Program-made: the position numbers and the translations under genes
NCBI RefSeq assembly: GCF_018691265.1
Contig: NW_024881283.1
Coordinates: forward strand, 2,701,731 to 2,765,730
Reading direction: 5' to 3'
Length of the DNA: 64,000 bases
From: Tyto alba
Taxonomy: Eukaryota; Chordata; Aves; Strigiformes; Tytonidae
Notes under the pieces: generated by a model
What the model saw: only the letters and a program-made list of their open reading frames with translations
What the model was told of the DNA's origin: nothing
Databases searched by the model: none
Shown here: positions 34,200 through 46,319 of the stretch, piece by piece
How positions within the stretch are numbered: position 1 is the first letter of the stretch
Layout: each line of letters opens with the position of its first letter

Positions 34200-35262
34200 G
34201 TAATGTCCTTACTTGGGCATCTGGCCAGGCTCCAAGAGTGGTGGTGAATGGAGTTCAATCCAGCTGGTGGCCGGTCACAAGTGCTATTCCCCAGGGATCA
34301 GTATTGGGGCCAGTTCTCATTAATATCTTTATCAGTGATCTGGATGAGGGGATCAAGTCCACCATCAGTAAGTTTGCAGGCAACACCAAGTTGTGCAGGT
34401 GTGTTGATGTGCTGCAGTCTAGGAAGGCTCTACAGAGGGGTCTGGACAGACTGGAATGATGGGCAAAGGCCGATTGTATGAGCTTCAGCAAGGCTTAGTG
34501 TTGGGGCCAGCAAGTGGGGCACAACAACCTGATGCAAATCTACAGGCTGGGGAAAGAGTGGCTGGAAAGCTGCCCAGCAGAAAAGAACCTGGGTGTGATG
34601 GTAAACAGCTGGTTGAAAACGAACAAACAGAGTGCCCAGGTGGTCAAGAAAGCCAATAGCACCCTGCCTTGTATCAGAAATGCTGTGGCCAGCAGGATTA
34701 GGGCAGTGATCATCCCTCTGTACTCGGCACTGTGAGGCCGCTCCTTGAATACTGGGATCAGTTTTGGGCCCCTCATTACAAGAAAGACATTGAGGTGCTG
34801 CAGCGTGTCTGAAGAAGCATAAAGAAGCTGGTGAAGGGTCTAGAGCACAAGTCCTGTGAGGAGCAGCTGTGAGAATTGGAGTGTTTAAGCTGGAGAAAAG
34901 GAGGCTCAGAAGAGACCTTATCGCTCTCTAGAACTACCTGAAAGGAGGTTGTAGTGAGGTCTGGGTAAGTTTCTTTTCCCATGTAACAAGTGAAAGGACA
35001 GGAGGAAATGACCTCGAGTTGCACCAGGGAAGGGTTTAGATTGGATATGAGGAAACATTTCTTTATTGGAAGGGTTGTCAATCATTGGAACAGGCTGATC
35101 AGGAAAGAGGTTGAGTCACCATCCCTGGAGTTATTTAAAAGACATGTAGATGTGGCACAGAGGGATCTGGTTTAGTGGTGGACTTGGCAGTGTTAGTTTA
35201 ATGACTGGATTTGATGACCTTAAGAATGTTTTCCAACCTAAATGATTCTATGATTCTGTGAC
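34200..35262 (+). mobile_element. CR1 LINE, 5'-truncated, with 3' end
   Basis: The frame at 34238-34459 encodes part of the CR1 reverse transcriptase ([26 protein letters not shown], where the usual FADDTKL reads FAGNTKL). Downstream, frame-shifted parts of the ORF2 C-terminus continue ([22 protein letters not shown]). The element ends in the CR1 3' signature GATTCTATGATTCTGTG at about 35244-35260. Multiple stops and the lost catalytic aspartates show that it is dead. Confidence 0.9.
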
Positions 35263-35363
35263 TGCCAGGGAAGATGGGGAGTGCGGCATGGCCTGTTTAA
35301 TGTGGCTCACATTTATGGAGCTCCTCTATGGGACAGGCAGCAGTTTAGGTTGGTGCTTGTCAT

Positions 35364-35441
35364 AAAATCACAGAATCATAGAATGGTTTGGATTGGAAGG
35401 GACCTTTGCAGGTCATCCGGTTCCAACCTCCCTGCCTTGAT
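35364..35441 (-). mobile_element. CR1 LINE 3' end fragment
   Basis: The + strand reads AATCACAGAATCATAGAATGG followed by TTGGAAGGGACCTT, the reverse complement of the CR1 3' terminus. Only about 80 bp are present. It lies 100 bp from the 3' end of the opposite-strand CR1. Confidence 0.85.
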
Positions 35442-36865
35442 GATTAACTTCTATTAGTTCTTTTCCTTTTTTTTTTTTTTCTGATTCTTCAGTGTTTTTA
35501 AGACTTGACAAAGAAAAACAGCAAGTACACCAAAAGAGATATTGAGTGAATTGCCAGTGAAAAGCAGGTGAGCTATCCCCATGACTGTGTGTTCCTGGCA
35601 AGGAGTCTGTCCTGAGAAGGGGATCCAGCCTCTGCCACTCTCTGGAGAGGGAAATCAGCAGTGCCCATGCCTCCTGGGGACACAAAAGGAGACTTTTACA
35701 AGAGCAACCTTCATGAGAACTGCTTTGGAAGGGCTACTTGAGGATGGCTTACACTGCAAATACTGATTGAAGTGACATTGCCCAGCATGTCTACAACACA
35801 GAGTGATACATGGCACTAATTTACACTTAATTGATTCACTTTGGTTTGTTTGTTTCTTTCTTTCAGGTACTGCTACTCTTAGGGAAATCATACTAACATG
35901 TGAAGGATTACTGAGGACTGGGGGATTTACTCATCCTTGTCAGCTCTGCTAAAGCTGGTTGCTTCCAGAAGCAAACCATCACAGCCAGGAGGTGGGTCTG
36001 ACAACACTGAGAGCAATATGTATTCCAAGGAGCGCAGCTCATGAGGCTGCTTCTCAGGCAGGCACTTTCCCTGGATGTTCACTCAGGCATGTCCCAGGCA
36101 TAGATTTTTTCTCACCTTTTCTTTTACTGTCTCACACACAGTGTGGGCTCAAGAATCCTCAGTCATGATCTCATTGAACAGTCCCTTTGTCTGAGCTGGA
36201 AGCTCCTGACCTGCTCCTTGTCAATGCAAGAAATTGGCCTGCTCAGGGCAGGAATGCTCTCCTCAGAAGGGCAGCATTTCTGAGAGCTGAGACCACTCAC
36301 CCAAAGCTGTGCTCAGCCTTCTCCCAGTTGGAGAAAGGACATCTGCCTTGATCTTTTCACAGAAACAATTTATTTCAAATCATGGATCTGGTTTTCCTTG
36401 GACAAGCACAGAGGATCTCAGTTCTAAGCAGCTATTCTTGTCATGTTGAGGAACCCCCAAGCACAGGAAAGCAGGATGTCAAAATGTGAGCAAATGCACA
36501 TGATGTTTGCATTCCAGCACAAGGAAGAGGCAGCTCCATGGGGCAAGTCAGCCCTGTGGTCAGAGGGAGTGCTCTTGTGACAAGTGGACCTGTCCTCCTG
36601 AAGAACCCAGGTTTTATGGTTTAGCGAGAGACAAAAAAACTAGACTAGGAACTAAGGCACAGTATATGAGATTTTTTGGGGGGTTTTTTGTATCTTCTTT
36701 AAGCAGTATTGTCCATCACAGCTCTTCTTCCACTTAGTGTAGAAATGCACTTGTTTTGTCACAGGCCTCCTTCCTGGCAAGTGGGGAAAGAAAGACAAAC
36801 AAAGCTGTATGGAAAAACGGGAAGAGGAGAATCAGACATCACCCACAAATTTCCTGCTGAGGGCA
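35442..36865. other. intergenic, nothing recognised
   Basis: Only short ORFs without similarity are present. A poly-T run lies at 35466-35480. Confidence 0.35.
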
Positions 36866-37155
36866 ATGGGGAATGTGCCCTCACTCCAGACTCCACTCTT
36901 CCTCCTGTCACTCATCATAACTGTGATTGGGCAAACCCTCATCGCTGTTTAGGTGCTCTCAGAGCAGCATCTGCACACCCCCACGTACTTCTTCTGGGGA
37001 AATCTGCCCTCCCTGGAGACCTGCTACAGCTCCACCATCCTGCCCCGGCTGCCGGCCAGCTTGCTGAATGGGGACGGGACCATTTCTGCTCACAGCTGTA
37101 TGGCCCAGCTCCACTGCTCTGGCTGCTTTGCAACTGCCGAGTGTTACCTGCTGCC
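36866..37155 (+). pseudogene. olfactory receptor fragment, not OR14-like
   Basis: From an ATG at 36866 the frame shows the end of an OR N-terminus (GNVPSLQTPLFLL) and a shortened TM1 with GQTLIAV. A TAG stop follows at 36950-36952, then the loop EQHLHTPTYFF, TM2 with SLETCYSSTILPRLPASLL and TM3 up to ECYLL. Homology stops there, before DRY. It resembles OR families with the LETCYxSTILPR signature (OR10/OR6-type in vertebrates); the exact family is uncertain. It is a pseudogene by stop, internal deletion and truncation, and an LTR-like sequence begins about 20 bp further on. Confidence 0.8.
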
Positions 37156-37174
37156 AGAGCACAAAGTAGGAACT

Positions 37175-37705
37175 GTTTGTCTCGAGTGGTTTGTCTCAAA
37201 GATTTCCTGTTTGCAAGGATGGCTACAAAGCCACAGAGATATCTGGCCTGTGAAAAGCATCTGCTGCAAGACCACAGAGATATCGCTGGTGAGAAACATC
37301 TCTCCAAGGGCTGCAAGACACTTGGGCAGAACATCCTGGCATATGTGCAGGAATGGGGAAGAACCACAAGTTCCTGTCATTGTTATGGAAACAGCAGCCT
37401 CAAATGGGGACAGGAAGGGCTGTTGAGACAAGCCCAGTGTGATTGTCCACTGAAAAAGCACCAAGAAATTTGAACCCCTGGACATGGTGAATCCATGGTG
37501 GTGACAGTCCTTATAACCCTATTCCCACTGCTTGTTTGATTTCTGTCTTTTCCTTCCAGTCTAGCACATGGCTACTTTTTTTTTTTTTTTTTATATATAT
37601 TTTGTTTTCTAATTTTTATAATAAAAGCTGTGTCTAGTGTAAGGCATTTGACCTTGTCTGCATCTTAATCTTGTTCTTGGGATCATATCGAAACCTCCCC
37701 CGACA
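37175..37705 (+). mobile_element. possible LTR
   Basis: The stretch could run from TGTCTCGAG at 37179 to CCCCCGACA at 37705. It contains a near-repeat of about 45 bp (CACAGAGATATC twice, at 37229 and 37274), a T-run, and a TATAATAAAAGC element followed by a U5-like tail. No target duplication was found. The name rests on composition and on where the OR fragment ends. Confidence 0.4.
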
Positions 37706-37709
37706 TTGG

Positions 37710-39450
37710 ATCAGGACAGAAGAGCCTGGGCACTAGGAGGGATGGCATACAAGCCAGTGGTGCATGCTCACCATGAACAAGGCCAGCTGAGCTTGCTTTA
37801 GGAAGAATGTGGCAACCCAGAAAACTTACGTGAGCTTCCCCTTCAACTCAGCACTGGTGTGGCTCCACACACACAGGTGTGTGCCTCTGTGCAGCTCCTT
37901 GTTTTGTAGGGGTTGGGAGGAGGTGGAGAGTGCTGAGGGGAGGTCTGCAAAGAGGGGGTTTGGGGCCTCAAGCACCTGACCTGTGTGTAGAGGCTGAGGG
38001 ACATGGGCATCTTTGGCCTGAGGCATGGAGGTTCCAGGCAGTAAAGGATTAACCTGAGCATGCTTGAGGGGTGGTTTCAGAGGTGATGGAACTTTTCTTC
38101 CAAGTGGAAAACAGCAGGAGAAAGACATCATAGAACAAAGTGCAGCTTGGGAGGTAGAGAATGGAGACAAAGAGAAAGAAATGTCACCGCAAGGGCAGTG
38201 CTGTGCTGCAACAAGTCACCCATAGGGAGCCTGGAAGAGCCCACAGCTTTGTGTTTCAAGGAACAGCCAGGAGGATGGATAGATACTCAGCATTGGTGCG
38301 GCCTCACCTTCGATACTGTGTGCAGTTCTGTGCCGCACAGTTTGAGAAGGACGTGAAGGTCCTCGAATGCATCCAGAGGAGGGCAACAAAGCTGGTGACA
38401 GGGCTGGAGGGAATGTGCTATGAGGAGTGACTGAGGAGTTTGGGTTTGTCTGGTTTGGAGAGGAGGAGGCTGAGGAGTGACCTCATTGCTCTCTGCAGCT
38501 TCCTGAGGGGGGGACACGGAGTGGGAGGTGCTGATCTCTTCTCCCTGGTATCCAGTGATAGGACATGTGGGAACAGTTCAACGATGTGCCAGGGGAGATT
38601 TAGAGTGGACATGAGGAAGCATTTGTTTTACCGAGTGGGTGGACAAACACTGGAACAGGCTTCCCAGAGAGATGGTCGATGCCCCAAGGTGGTCAGTGTT
38701 TAAGAGGCATTTGGCTAATGCCGTTCATACCATGCTGTAACTTGGTCAGCCCTGAATGGGTCAGGCAGTTGGACTAGATGATGGTTGCAGGTCCCTCCCA
38801 ACTGAAATACCATCGTCTATTCTGTTCTCTATCAGTGAGGGCAGTGAGATGCTCAGGTGAGAGCGAGGTGGGGAAGAAAGGCTGATGTTGAGAGTCTGCA
38901 GGGAAAGAGTCTGCAGGGAAAGAGCTGCAGGTGTGGGACACTGAGGACAGCCTGTGGGAAAGACAACTGAAGGTTCTGGCAAGGCTAAGAGCCCCCAGCA
39001 GAGCCAAGGTCTTTTCCCCCTTGCCTCTAGCCGTTGCCTCCATAACTCAGGCCTACCTGGACAAACCTTAACCTTTCGGCACCAGGACCTTAACGCCCCT
39101 CTGCCCCACCCCAGAGAGACCCGTATGGGTCACCATAGTCCTGCTCTTGTCACTGCACATTCCCACATGACACTGCCCCAGGAATAGCCCTAGTCAATGT
39201 GTGAGGGACAGGATCTCCCTTCCCAGGGGCTGAAGGTCAGGCTTTGGCCCTTTTTCTTAAACACCTGAAGGTTTACTAAGCATCAGAACCACCTTAACAT
39301 TGTGTTTGTTTGCCTCTCATTGACGCCTCCAACTTCCTGCTCTAACCAGCCCCTGGGGAGGCTTTGGTGCTGATGGCCCTCACTGGGACCCATTAACACT
39401 CCTTGAAACCTTAGGAGTTGCCTCTGATGTTGACTTCTTCAGCCCTTTGT
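37710..39450. repeat. dispersed multi-part block C (copy 3), with CR1 inserted
   Basis: The left part (37720-38283) matches 9490-9845, with an extra 200 bp around 37830-38040. The match resumes at about 38830 and runs to about 38890, then 38990-39200 matches 10000-10220. 39100-39430 matches 29710-30050. The interruption at 38285-38829 is a CR1 fragment absent from the 9.8-kb copy. Confidence 0.65.
38285..38829 (+). mobile_element. CR1 LINE 3' fragment inserted in block C
   Basis: The frame encodes the CR1 ORF2 C-terminus ([61 protein letters not shown]). It is followed by the 3' untranslated part ending near ATCGTCTATTCTGTTCTCT. The flanks match 9832-9860 as one continuous sequence, so both borders are set to within a few bases. 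Confidence 0.85.
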
Positions 39451-41499
39451 TCAGGCTCCTCTGGGTTTCTAAGGCTCAGGACTCAGCACTACAGACACCA
39501 TGGGGCCCATATAAATCCAAAAAGCCATGTCTCTTCCAATTGTTTTCTACAGTTTTCAAGGCTTGGACGGATAACTGCAGAGGTCTCTGGAGTTTATGTA
39601 AAGGGGAACATTTGACTGAGCATTTAATACAGAAGTATTTTTTAGTTTTAAGTTTACTGTATTACTTTTCCAGTTTACAGAAGAAATTATTGCAGTCTCC
39701 TCTGATCTTGATGCAGAGGGTCTCCTAGTGCTGTCAGGATGGGTAGGGCCAGCTCCTGCTGAAGGTCAGACACTGCATGGACAGCCTGATTCCTCACCTC
39801 CCCAGCCCTGCCACTTCTCTCATCGTCCCCCTGGCACTTGGAGCAATTCTCCTTCCTTCAGACTTCTGCACCCAGGCCCGCAGCTGGACATTACAGCTCT
39901 GCTGCACCAGCTCCCACTGGCTTTCCTCAGAGACCTGGCTGCACACAGGCACAGCAGAATTTCTCTTCATTGCAAACCAACAGAAGGAAAATGTAGTAAA
40001 GTTTAAGCAACAATAACCCACACTCTTCAAGTGATGCTAAGTTGAAGCTGCCTCCAGTGAGGTTCACCATCCACAGGAGGTAACCTCATGAGAAATGTCT
40101 CAGACAGATCCAAGGGAAATGAGAGATCCAAACACAATGAAGGAGGTGGCTGAAGAGAGAATGAGACTGATGAAAGACAAGGGCAGGCTTCTAAGTCCCT
40201 GAAGCTCAGAGCTTCATCCTGGGGTGTTGAGAGGGATCTGAGTGAGCAAAGATTAATGGGAAAGGAAGACTAGAAAGCTGTGGAAACCACATAGGTCCAG
40301 CGAGTGTGCTGAGAAGATGTCTTTAGAGCTGGACAGGTGGGAAAATTAGGGAGGTTAAATACATGATATCCTGGACAGAGTCCTGGCAATGGCAGCAGTA
40401 GGGAAGAAGCATATGTCTTCTTCTCCTGCAATTAATACCCTTCTTAGAAATTCCCATCAGGTCATGGTGGAAAAACATCACCACTTTATTGTAAGTTTTC
40501 AATCTTCTCAGCTGATGAGAAAGTGCTCAGGTGTTTTTTAAAAGTGGCAGGCAGTTCTTGCTCTTTCCAGGCGGAGCTCAGCTGTCTGACCATGGGCATC
40601 GAGTGCCCCTTGCAGACACTCTGGTGTGTCTGATGTATTTCCCTGGGACTGGCTGCTGTCACACAGGACAGAAGGTCTGCAGGAGACCAGAGTCCCTGGG
40701 GAGATGCTGACAGAGGCCGGGCAGAGGGGCCCAGGACACCTGCAATGGTACCAGACATCACTTTCCCTGTGACATAAGGCATCTCTATTAATGGAGCTAC
40801 ACCCCACGCCGATTCTGGAAATATTCTTTATTTCAATATAGTAATAAAAAAGAAAAAAAAAGTAATGAAATCCCCCAAAGACCGGTATATCAAAATGAAG
40901 CTAAACACAACTAGGAGCACAAAGAATTAAAAAAAGTTGGAAATTTCATTAAAAATTTTGTTTTGCATTTCATCATTCCTCATTTCTTCTTTTAATTTTT
41001 CTTGACATTTTCTAAACATTTCTCTCATACTTATGCCTGCAGCATGAAAGAAAGATATTTCTACGTCTTGCAGAGATCCCAGCCCTCTAAAACCCCTCCC
41101 CACCCAGGAGCATCCATGACACTGCTCACTGGCTGCACAAAGAGGTGCAGGATGTGTCACCTGATAGGGGGGAGCTGGGTGACAAACTGCAGTGAAACAC
41201 ACTGGGTTTGTCTCAACACATCTGTGTTATCTGTGAAGAAAGGGAGGAGACTGGTCTCCCACCATTAGACACGTCCATACAGATGTCTATGTCAAATCAA
41301 GTTGTCTAAACTTCCCTTTCTAGTCAATGAAGAGACAGGATTTGTCTCAACAGAGATGTCTGGAGATCCTTTTCCTGACCAGAGAATACTCCAGAAGGGT
41401 TCCTAAAGGTCCTGGGTCACCCTTCCAAGCAACCCATGGGTACTTCAGCTACCCCAGGACATCTCAGAGAGCAACAGCTGATGGATGTAGGCAAAGGAA
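39451..41499. other. intergenic, nothing recognised
   Basis: A-rich and T-rich runs near 40830-41000. No coding similarity and no match to other parts of the window were seen. Confidence 0.35.
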
Positions 41500-42330
41500 T
41501 TGCTTGAATGGATTTGTTCCATCACCTTCCCAGGGACTGAGATGTGTCTGACCAGCCTGTAGTTCCATGGATGCTCGTTCTTGCCCTGCATGAAAATGGG
41601 TGCACTGCCTGCCTTTGCCCAGTCACCAGAGAACTCCCTGTTTGCCCTGACATTTCAAAGTGACCAGGAGCAGCCTTGCAATGACACCAGCCAGCTCTCC
41701 CAGCACCCTTGGGCTCATCCCCTCTGGTCCCAAAGACCTCTGTGTTCCCAAGTGCTGTAAGTGCTCCCCAGACACATCTTCCTCTGCCAGGGGGGAACCC
41801 TGCTAGCACAGGTGTTGGTAGGATATTCAAGGACCAGGGAGGTCAGAGGGCAGACCTTTCCAGGAGGAAGTGGGAAAACAATATGTTCCTCAGCCTTTTC
41901 CAGGTCTTTTCCACTACATCTGCTGGCCCACTGAGCCAGGAGACGCTATTTTCCTCAGCCAACTCCTTGTACTTCCAGTGAACCCATAGAAGGTCTTCTG
42001 GTTGCTGTCCCCATTCCTTCCTAATTCCAGTTCTGGCTGAGCTTTGGCTTTCCTGTCTCTACCCCTGTACCCCAAAGTCATCTCTGTATCTGCCCCCTGG
42101 ACAACCTGTTCCCTCTTCTACCCCTGTGTAATGCCTTCTGGTATTTGAACTCTTCAGCCAGAAGATCCTTGGCCGACCCCACCAGCCTCCGGTCAGGCCC
42201 TGCTTAACTCCCAGTACATCAGACTGATGTGTCACCCAGATTTGATGTTGTTGTCCCTGAAGATCCAAGAGGGCTCCATGGATCTTGGCTCTCCAGGATC
42301 CCACCAAGCAGATGCTGAACCCTGTGAATG
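41500..42330 (-). mobile_element. CR1-type LINE fragment (older)
   Basis: The + strand carries the reverse complement of an internal CR1-like ORF2 segment. Recognisable phrases are CTGACCAGCCTGTAGTT, the stretch with GACATTTCAAAG, CAGCTCTCCCAGCACCCTTGGG and CTCATCCCCTCTGGTCCC. It is strongly diverged, and the borders are approximate. Confidence 0.55.
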
Positions 42331-43239
42331 TGCTGTGCTGCAGGGCAAGGCTGTGATTCTGCTGCTTTTTTCCCTGCCATGGTCACTGCAGCCATGGCTG
42401 CTCTCAGCACTCACATCCTCATCCAGTTCTGCATTGTGCGTGAGTGTCAGAGTCCAGCCCTAGCCAGCCATCGCCTGCCTGTGCCAGAAAAGGGAGGGCT
42501 GGGGCAAGTGCCAGGGACCTGTCTGGGTGCTGGATCTGAGGAACCCTCTGTTACAGCCACCCGACCAGCTGCAGCAGGCAGGAGGGCAGGCCACGCTCAG
42601 GGACACCCTGCTCAGCCCTATCTCCTCTGGATCAGACCTGGCACCGAGCAGCATGTCACCTCAGAACCACACCTGGGACTTCACCTCGGAGGGGGATCAC
42701 CCGGAGAGAAGTGCCCAGGAGTGAGCCAATACCCAGGTTGTGCGGGGGCTGATCAGGTGCCTGGAGGCCAAGACAGCGAAGCAGCCAGGTGATTTAAAAG
42801 TGCTGTGAGGGCGAATTACAGTGGAGGAGGTTGAAGTCCCACTGTCAACTGGAAGAGGAGCCTGCATGAGCAAGAGTGGACAGACACCCAAACAGTGGTT
42901 GTCTGAAACAAAGGGAGACAAATCCCATTTGTGGGTGGAGTCCACATGAATTGGGAATGCACCAGAAACTCCTTGCTGTCCATGAACACTGGGATTGTAT
43001 GTAACTCAGAGGTGGCATTCAGCTTCCTGATTCCCAAACCCTACGTGTAGGAGCTTCAGGGTGCAGACCATGGCCTTTGAGAGTGTTAAAGCTGGATGCA
43101 GTGAACTTCAGTGGTAATGTAGAGCTGCCTGAGGCGGTGCCTCCAGGCTCCCCTTGCAGTCAGTGGAGTGGAGGAGACGTTCACCTGACTTGCCTTAGCT
43201 GGTCACGGAAACCCAGGAGAATCTGGGCCCCATAAACAT
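42331..43239. other. intergenic, nothing recognised
   Basis: An ORF of 154 codons at 42328-42792 (+) has no recognisable domain and overlaps two similar-sized frames on both strands. I do not call it a gene. Confidence 0.35.
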
Positions 43240-43575
43240 CTGTTGTGTCATCAGCTGATCAGATGTCAGACGGGACATCATAGGATAAGATCACTGAGGC
43301 TCAGCATAGACCTCAGGAGGTCTATGGGAAACCCCTCTGCTCAAAGTAGGGTTAGGTATATGGTGAGATTTGGCTTCCTAGACCTTGGTCCATCCAGGTC
43401 TGGAAAACCTGCAGGGATGGAGGACTTCACAGCCTCTCAGGGTGGCCAGTGTTTGTTCCAAGGCTTGGCTAGCCTCATGGGGAGGAAGTTGAGGCCCCAC
43501 TTGCTATGCGGTGTCCCTCAGCAATCCCTTCTCCAGGCTGAAGAAGCCTGTCAAGAGGAGCCCTGTCACTGAGCA
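43240..43575 (-). mobile_element. CR1-type LINE fragment
   Basis: The + strand shows GGATGGAGGACTTCACAGCC, GGTGGCCAGTGTTTGTTCC and CTTCTCCAGGCTGAAGAAGCC, which is CR1 3' sequence read backwards. It is diverged and without an open frame. Confidence 0.5.
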
Positions 43576-44165
43576 GAGGCCTGGGAGAACTGGTTAGTAA
43601 AGCCTAAAGCAAGGAAGGTGTTGACTCGCTCATCCCCACCTGTCTCTGCTGCTATGAAACCCCCTCCCCATTCAGCAGCAACTGACATGTGCCTTGTTCA
43701 GCCTTTTACTGCAAATGCAGGGACTGAAGCTCTTCATTTTGCTCTGGATGTTGCCTGTAGACCCCATCAGCTCCAGGGGAGCTTTGGCTTTTCTAAACAC
43801 ACACCCTCACGCTCAGGTTCAATTTCTAAATTCCTCCTTCATCGCCTGTCCTTGCTTCCACTTCCTGAGCATTCGGCTGTGGCTCCCACCCGTGACCCAT
43901 CCCTGCACCAGTGCAGCCCCACTGCCCAACACATGCCCCACAGTCCCCCCTCAACTGACACTGCACAGGACAGGGTGTATTTGGAGTGAGGAAACATCCC
44001 CCACGGGATCCCCTAGCCAAGATCTCAGTGCCCATCCCTAACAGCCATCATGCTTTTACAACCCATCCATTTCCCATTCCTTCCCAAGCCCCAACCGTGT
44101 CCCACACAAGGGTTCACAGACAGCCCTGCTCTGGGGTCTGCCAAGGGCTGGGCAAGAAGAGAGGC
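43576..44165. other. intergenic; its end is the distal 3' flank of the OR at 48687
   Basis: About 44050-44165 aligns with the complement of about 33450-33560 (shared landmark CTCTGGGGTCTG). It is therefore the part of the inverted duplication on the far side of the retrovirus. The rest shows nothing recognisable. Confidence 0.45.
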
Positions 44166-44171
44166 TGTTAC

Positions 44172-46000
44172 AGTGCTGGAACAAAAAGGGGGGTATTGGA
44201 TTTCCCCCAGCAGAATGATGAAATATCAGGTAATCCTTACGGAACAAGATGACATGATTCTGAAAACAACTAACCTGGTAAACCCTGCAGTTTTTCTGAG
44301 TGCTTCACAGGAGGAAGAAGGACCCGAGCATGATTGCATAACGACTATTGAGCACGTGTATTCCAGCCGAGAAGACCTGAAGCATGTCCCTCTTGAAAAC
44401 CCTGAATGTGAGTGACCCTCTTCAGGGATGACAGTAGCTTTGTACAGAATGGAATTCACTACGCAGGATACGCGGTAACAACTGAAAATACTGTGATAGA
44501 AGCTAATGCACTGCCCAACACTACATCAGCACAGAAGGCAGAACTGATTGCCTTGATGCAAGCTCTGGAACTAAGCAAAGGAAAGAAAGTGAACATATGG
44601 ACAGATTCAAAATATGCTTTTGGAGTAGTCCATGTCCATGGAGCTCTATGGAAAGAACAAGGACTATTGTCCTCCCAGGGGGCAAATATTAAGCATCAAA
44701 AGGAAATCTTATCATTGTTACTGGTGGTTCAAGAACCGGCCCAAATAGCAATCACGCACTGTAAAGCGCATCAATCCAGAAATACAATAGTAGCAGAAGG
44801 AAATAGTTTGGCAGACCCAGCTGCTAAAAATGCAGCTAAACAGTGAGGGTTACAAATGGCAGTAATTCCTACTAGAACTGTAATTCTCCATAAGGAACCA
44901 CCAAGATATTCAAAAGAAGTTGAGAAATTAGCTCAATTCCTAAGTGCAGAGAAAATCCAGAGGGATGGTGGACAACCTCTGAAGGTCAGGTGGTTGTGAC
45001 CCCATTAATTATGAGGGCAATACTAACAGGTAAAACATCAGGAATGCCATTGGGGTGTAGAAGCCCTGGTGGCATTCCTGAAGAGGCACATAGTAGCAGG
45101 AAGAATGTTAGAAATGGCTAAATCAGTTGCTGCAAACTGCAAACTATGTTTAAAGAATTATCCGGTGGTAGAAAAAAGGGTTCAAATGGGTAAATTAAAA
45201 ACAGGAGTAGAACCTGTTGACTATTGGCAGATTAATTTTACAGAATTACCCAAATGCAAAGTTTATTGGTATGTTATCTCTAGGATTGATACTTTTTTAT
45301 GGATGGACGGAAGCCATTTCCAGTCACACAAATCAAGCTAAAAAAACAGTTAAGTGGCTTTTATAAGAAATAACCCCCAAATTTGGGGTGTCCATTGGAA
45401 TATTGTCAGATAGGAATCGGCATTTTATAGGGACTGTGGTTCGGGACATGAGCAAAGCTCTAGGGATAAACTGGGTCTTGCATGCTCCCTGGAGTCCACA
45501 ATCCAGTGGAAAAGTAGAAAGAGTGAATTAGACTTTAAAGAGACAAATTAGCAAAAGAAGTCAAGAAGGTAACTTGAAATGGCCTCGAGCACTCCCACTG
45601 GCATTACTGCATATTAGAATACAGCCGAGGAGTGAGTTGTCAGCCAGCCCCTATGAATTAATTTATGGAAAACCATATGAGACACTGGAACCCAACCCAA
45701 ATATGCATGTAACAAGAAAACAAAAAGTTTTCCTTTGGAAAAACTTTAGTTAGACTCTGGAGGGTGGTGGTGTGGAATCCTGTACAAGATTTCCAACCTG
45801 GGGACTATGTCTACATAAAGACCTGGACAACGGAGCCCCTACAACAGAAATGGAAGGGACCTTGCCAAGTGCTGCTAACTACATTCACCACAATCAAGAT
45901 TGCTGAATCAGATGCCTGAATCCATTATACCAGAATGAAGAAGCCATCATCTACAAACTGGAGAGTGACTGGAGACCCGGAAACCTTAACAATTGACTCT
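44172..46000 (+). pseudogene. ERV pol: RT connection, RNase H and integrase, frame-broken
   Basis: 44172-44415 encodes the RT connection (EQDDMILKTTNLVNP). A frameshift near 44410 leads into RNase H at 44412-44846, where the expected T-D-G of the first catalytic motif reads RDD, and WTDSKYAFGV and HCKAHQ are intact. Integrase follows: the zinc-finger part ends in NCKLCLKNYP, and DYWQINFTELP stands where the first catalytic aspartate is expected. It is then broken in several frames through 45341-45760, and ends with a C-terminal domain at about 45790-46000. The order and motifs are those of gammaretrovirus-type (class I) ERVs. At least four lesions exclude function. Confidence 0.85.
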
Positions 46001-46319
46001 GAAGCATTATTATCTGATTTTTTTTTTTTTTCTGTAAATTTTATAGTGTATTATGGTGGACACATGGATGAAGGAAAAATAAATTGTTATCAGTCCTGAC
46101 ACTGGTGACCAATGGTGTTTGTAGCGCTTGGTCTGACATACAATTGTTTGAAACATGAATTGACCCATAGAGCAGAGTTTAATCTAAAAGCAGAGGCCAA
46201 GCAAAGAGACAAGACATTAAAAGATGCACCATCATATGACAACTTGGCACTCAATGAGACCACAATTTGAAAATGTGAAAGTATTGAGTATGATTATCAA
46301 TCCTTTCAGAAGAGGGAAA

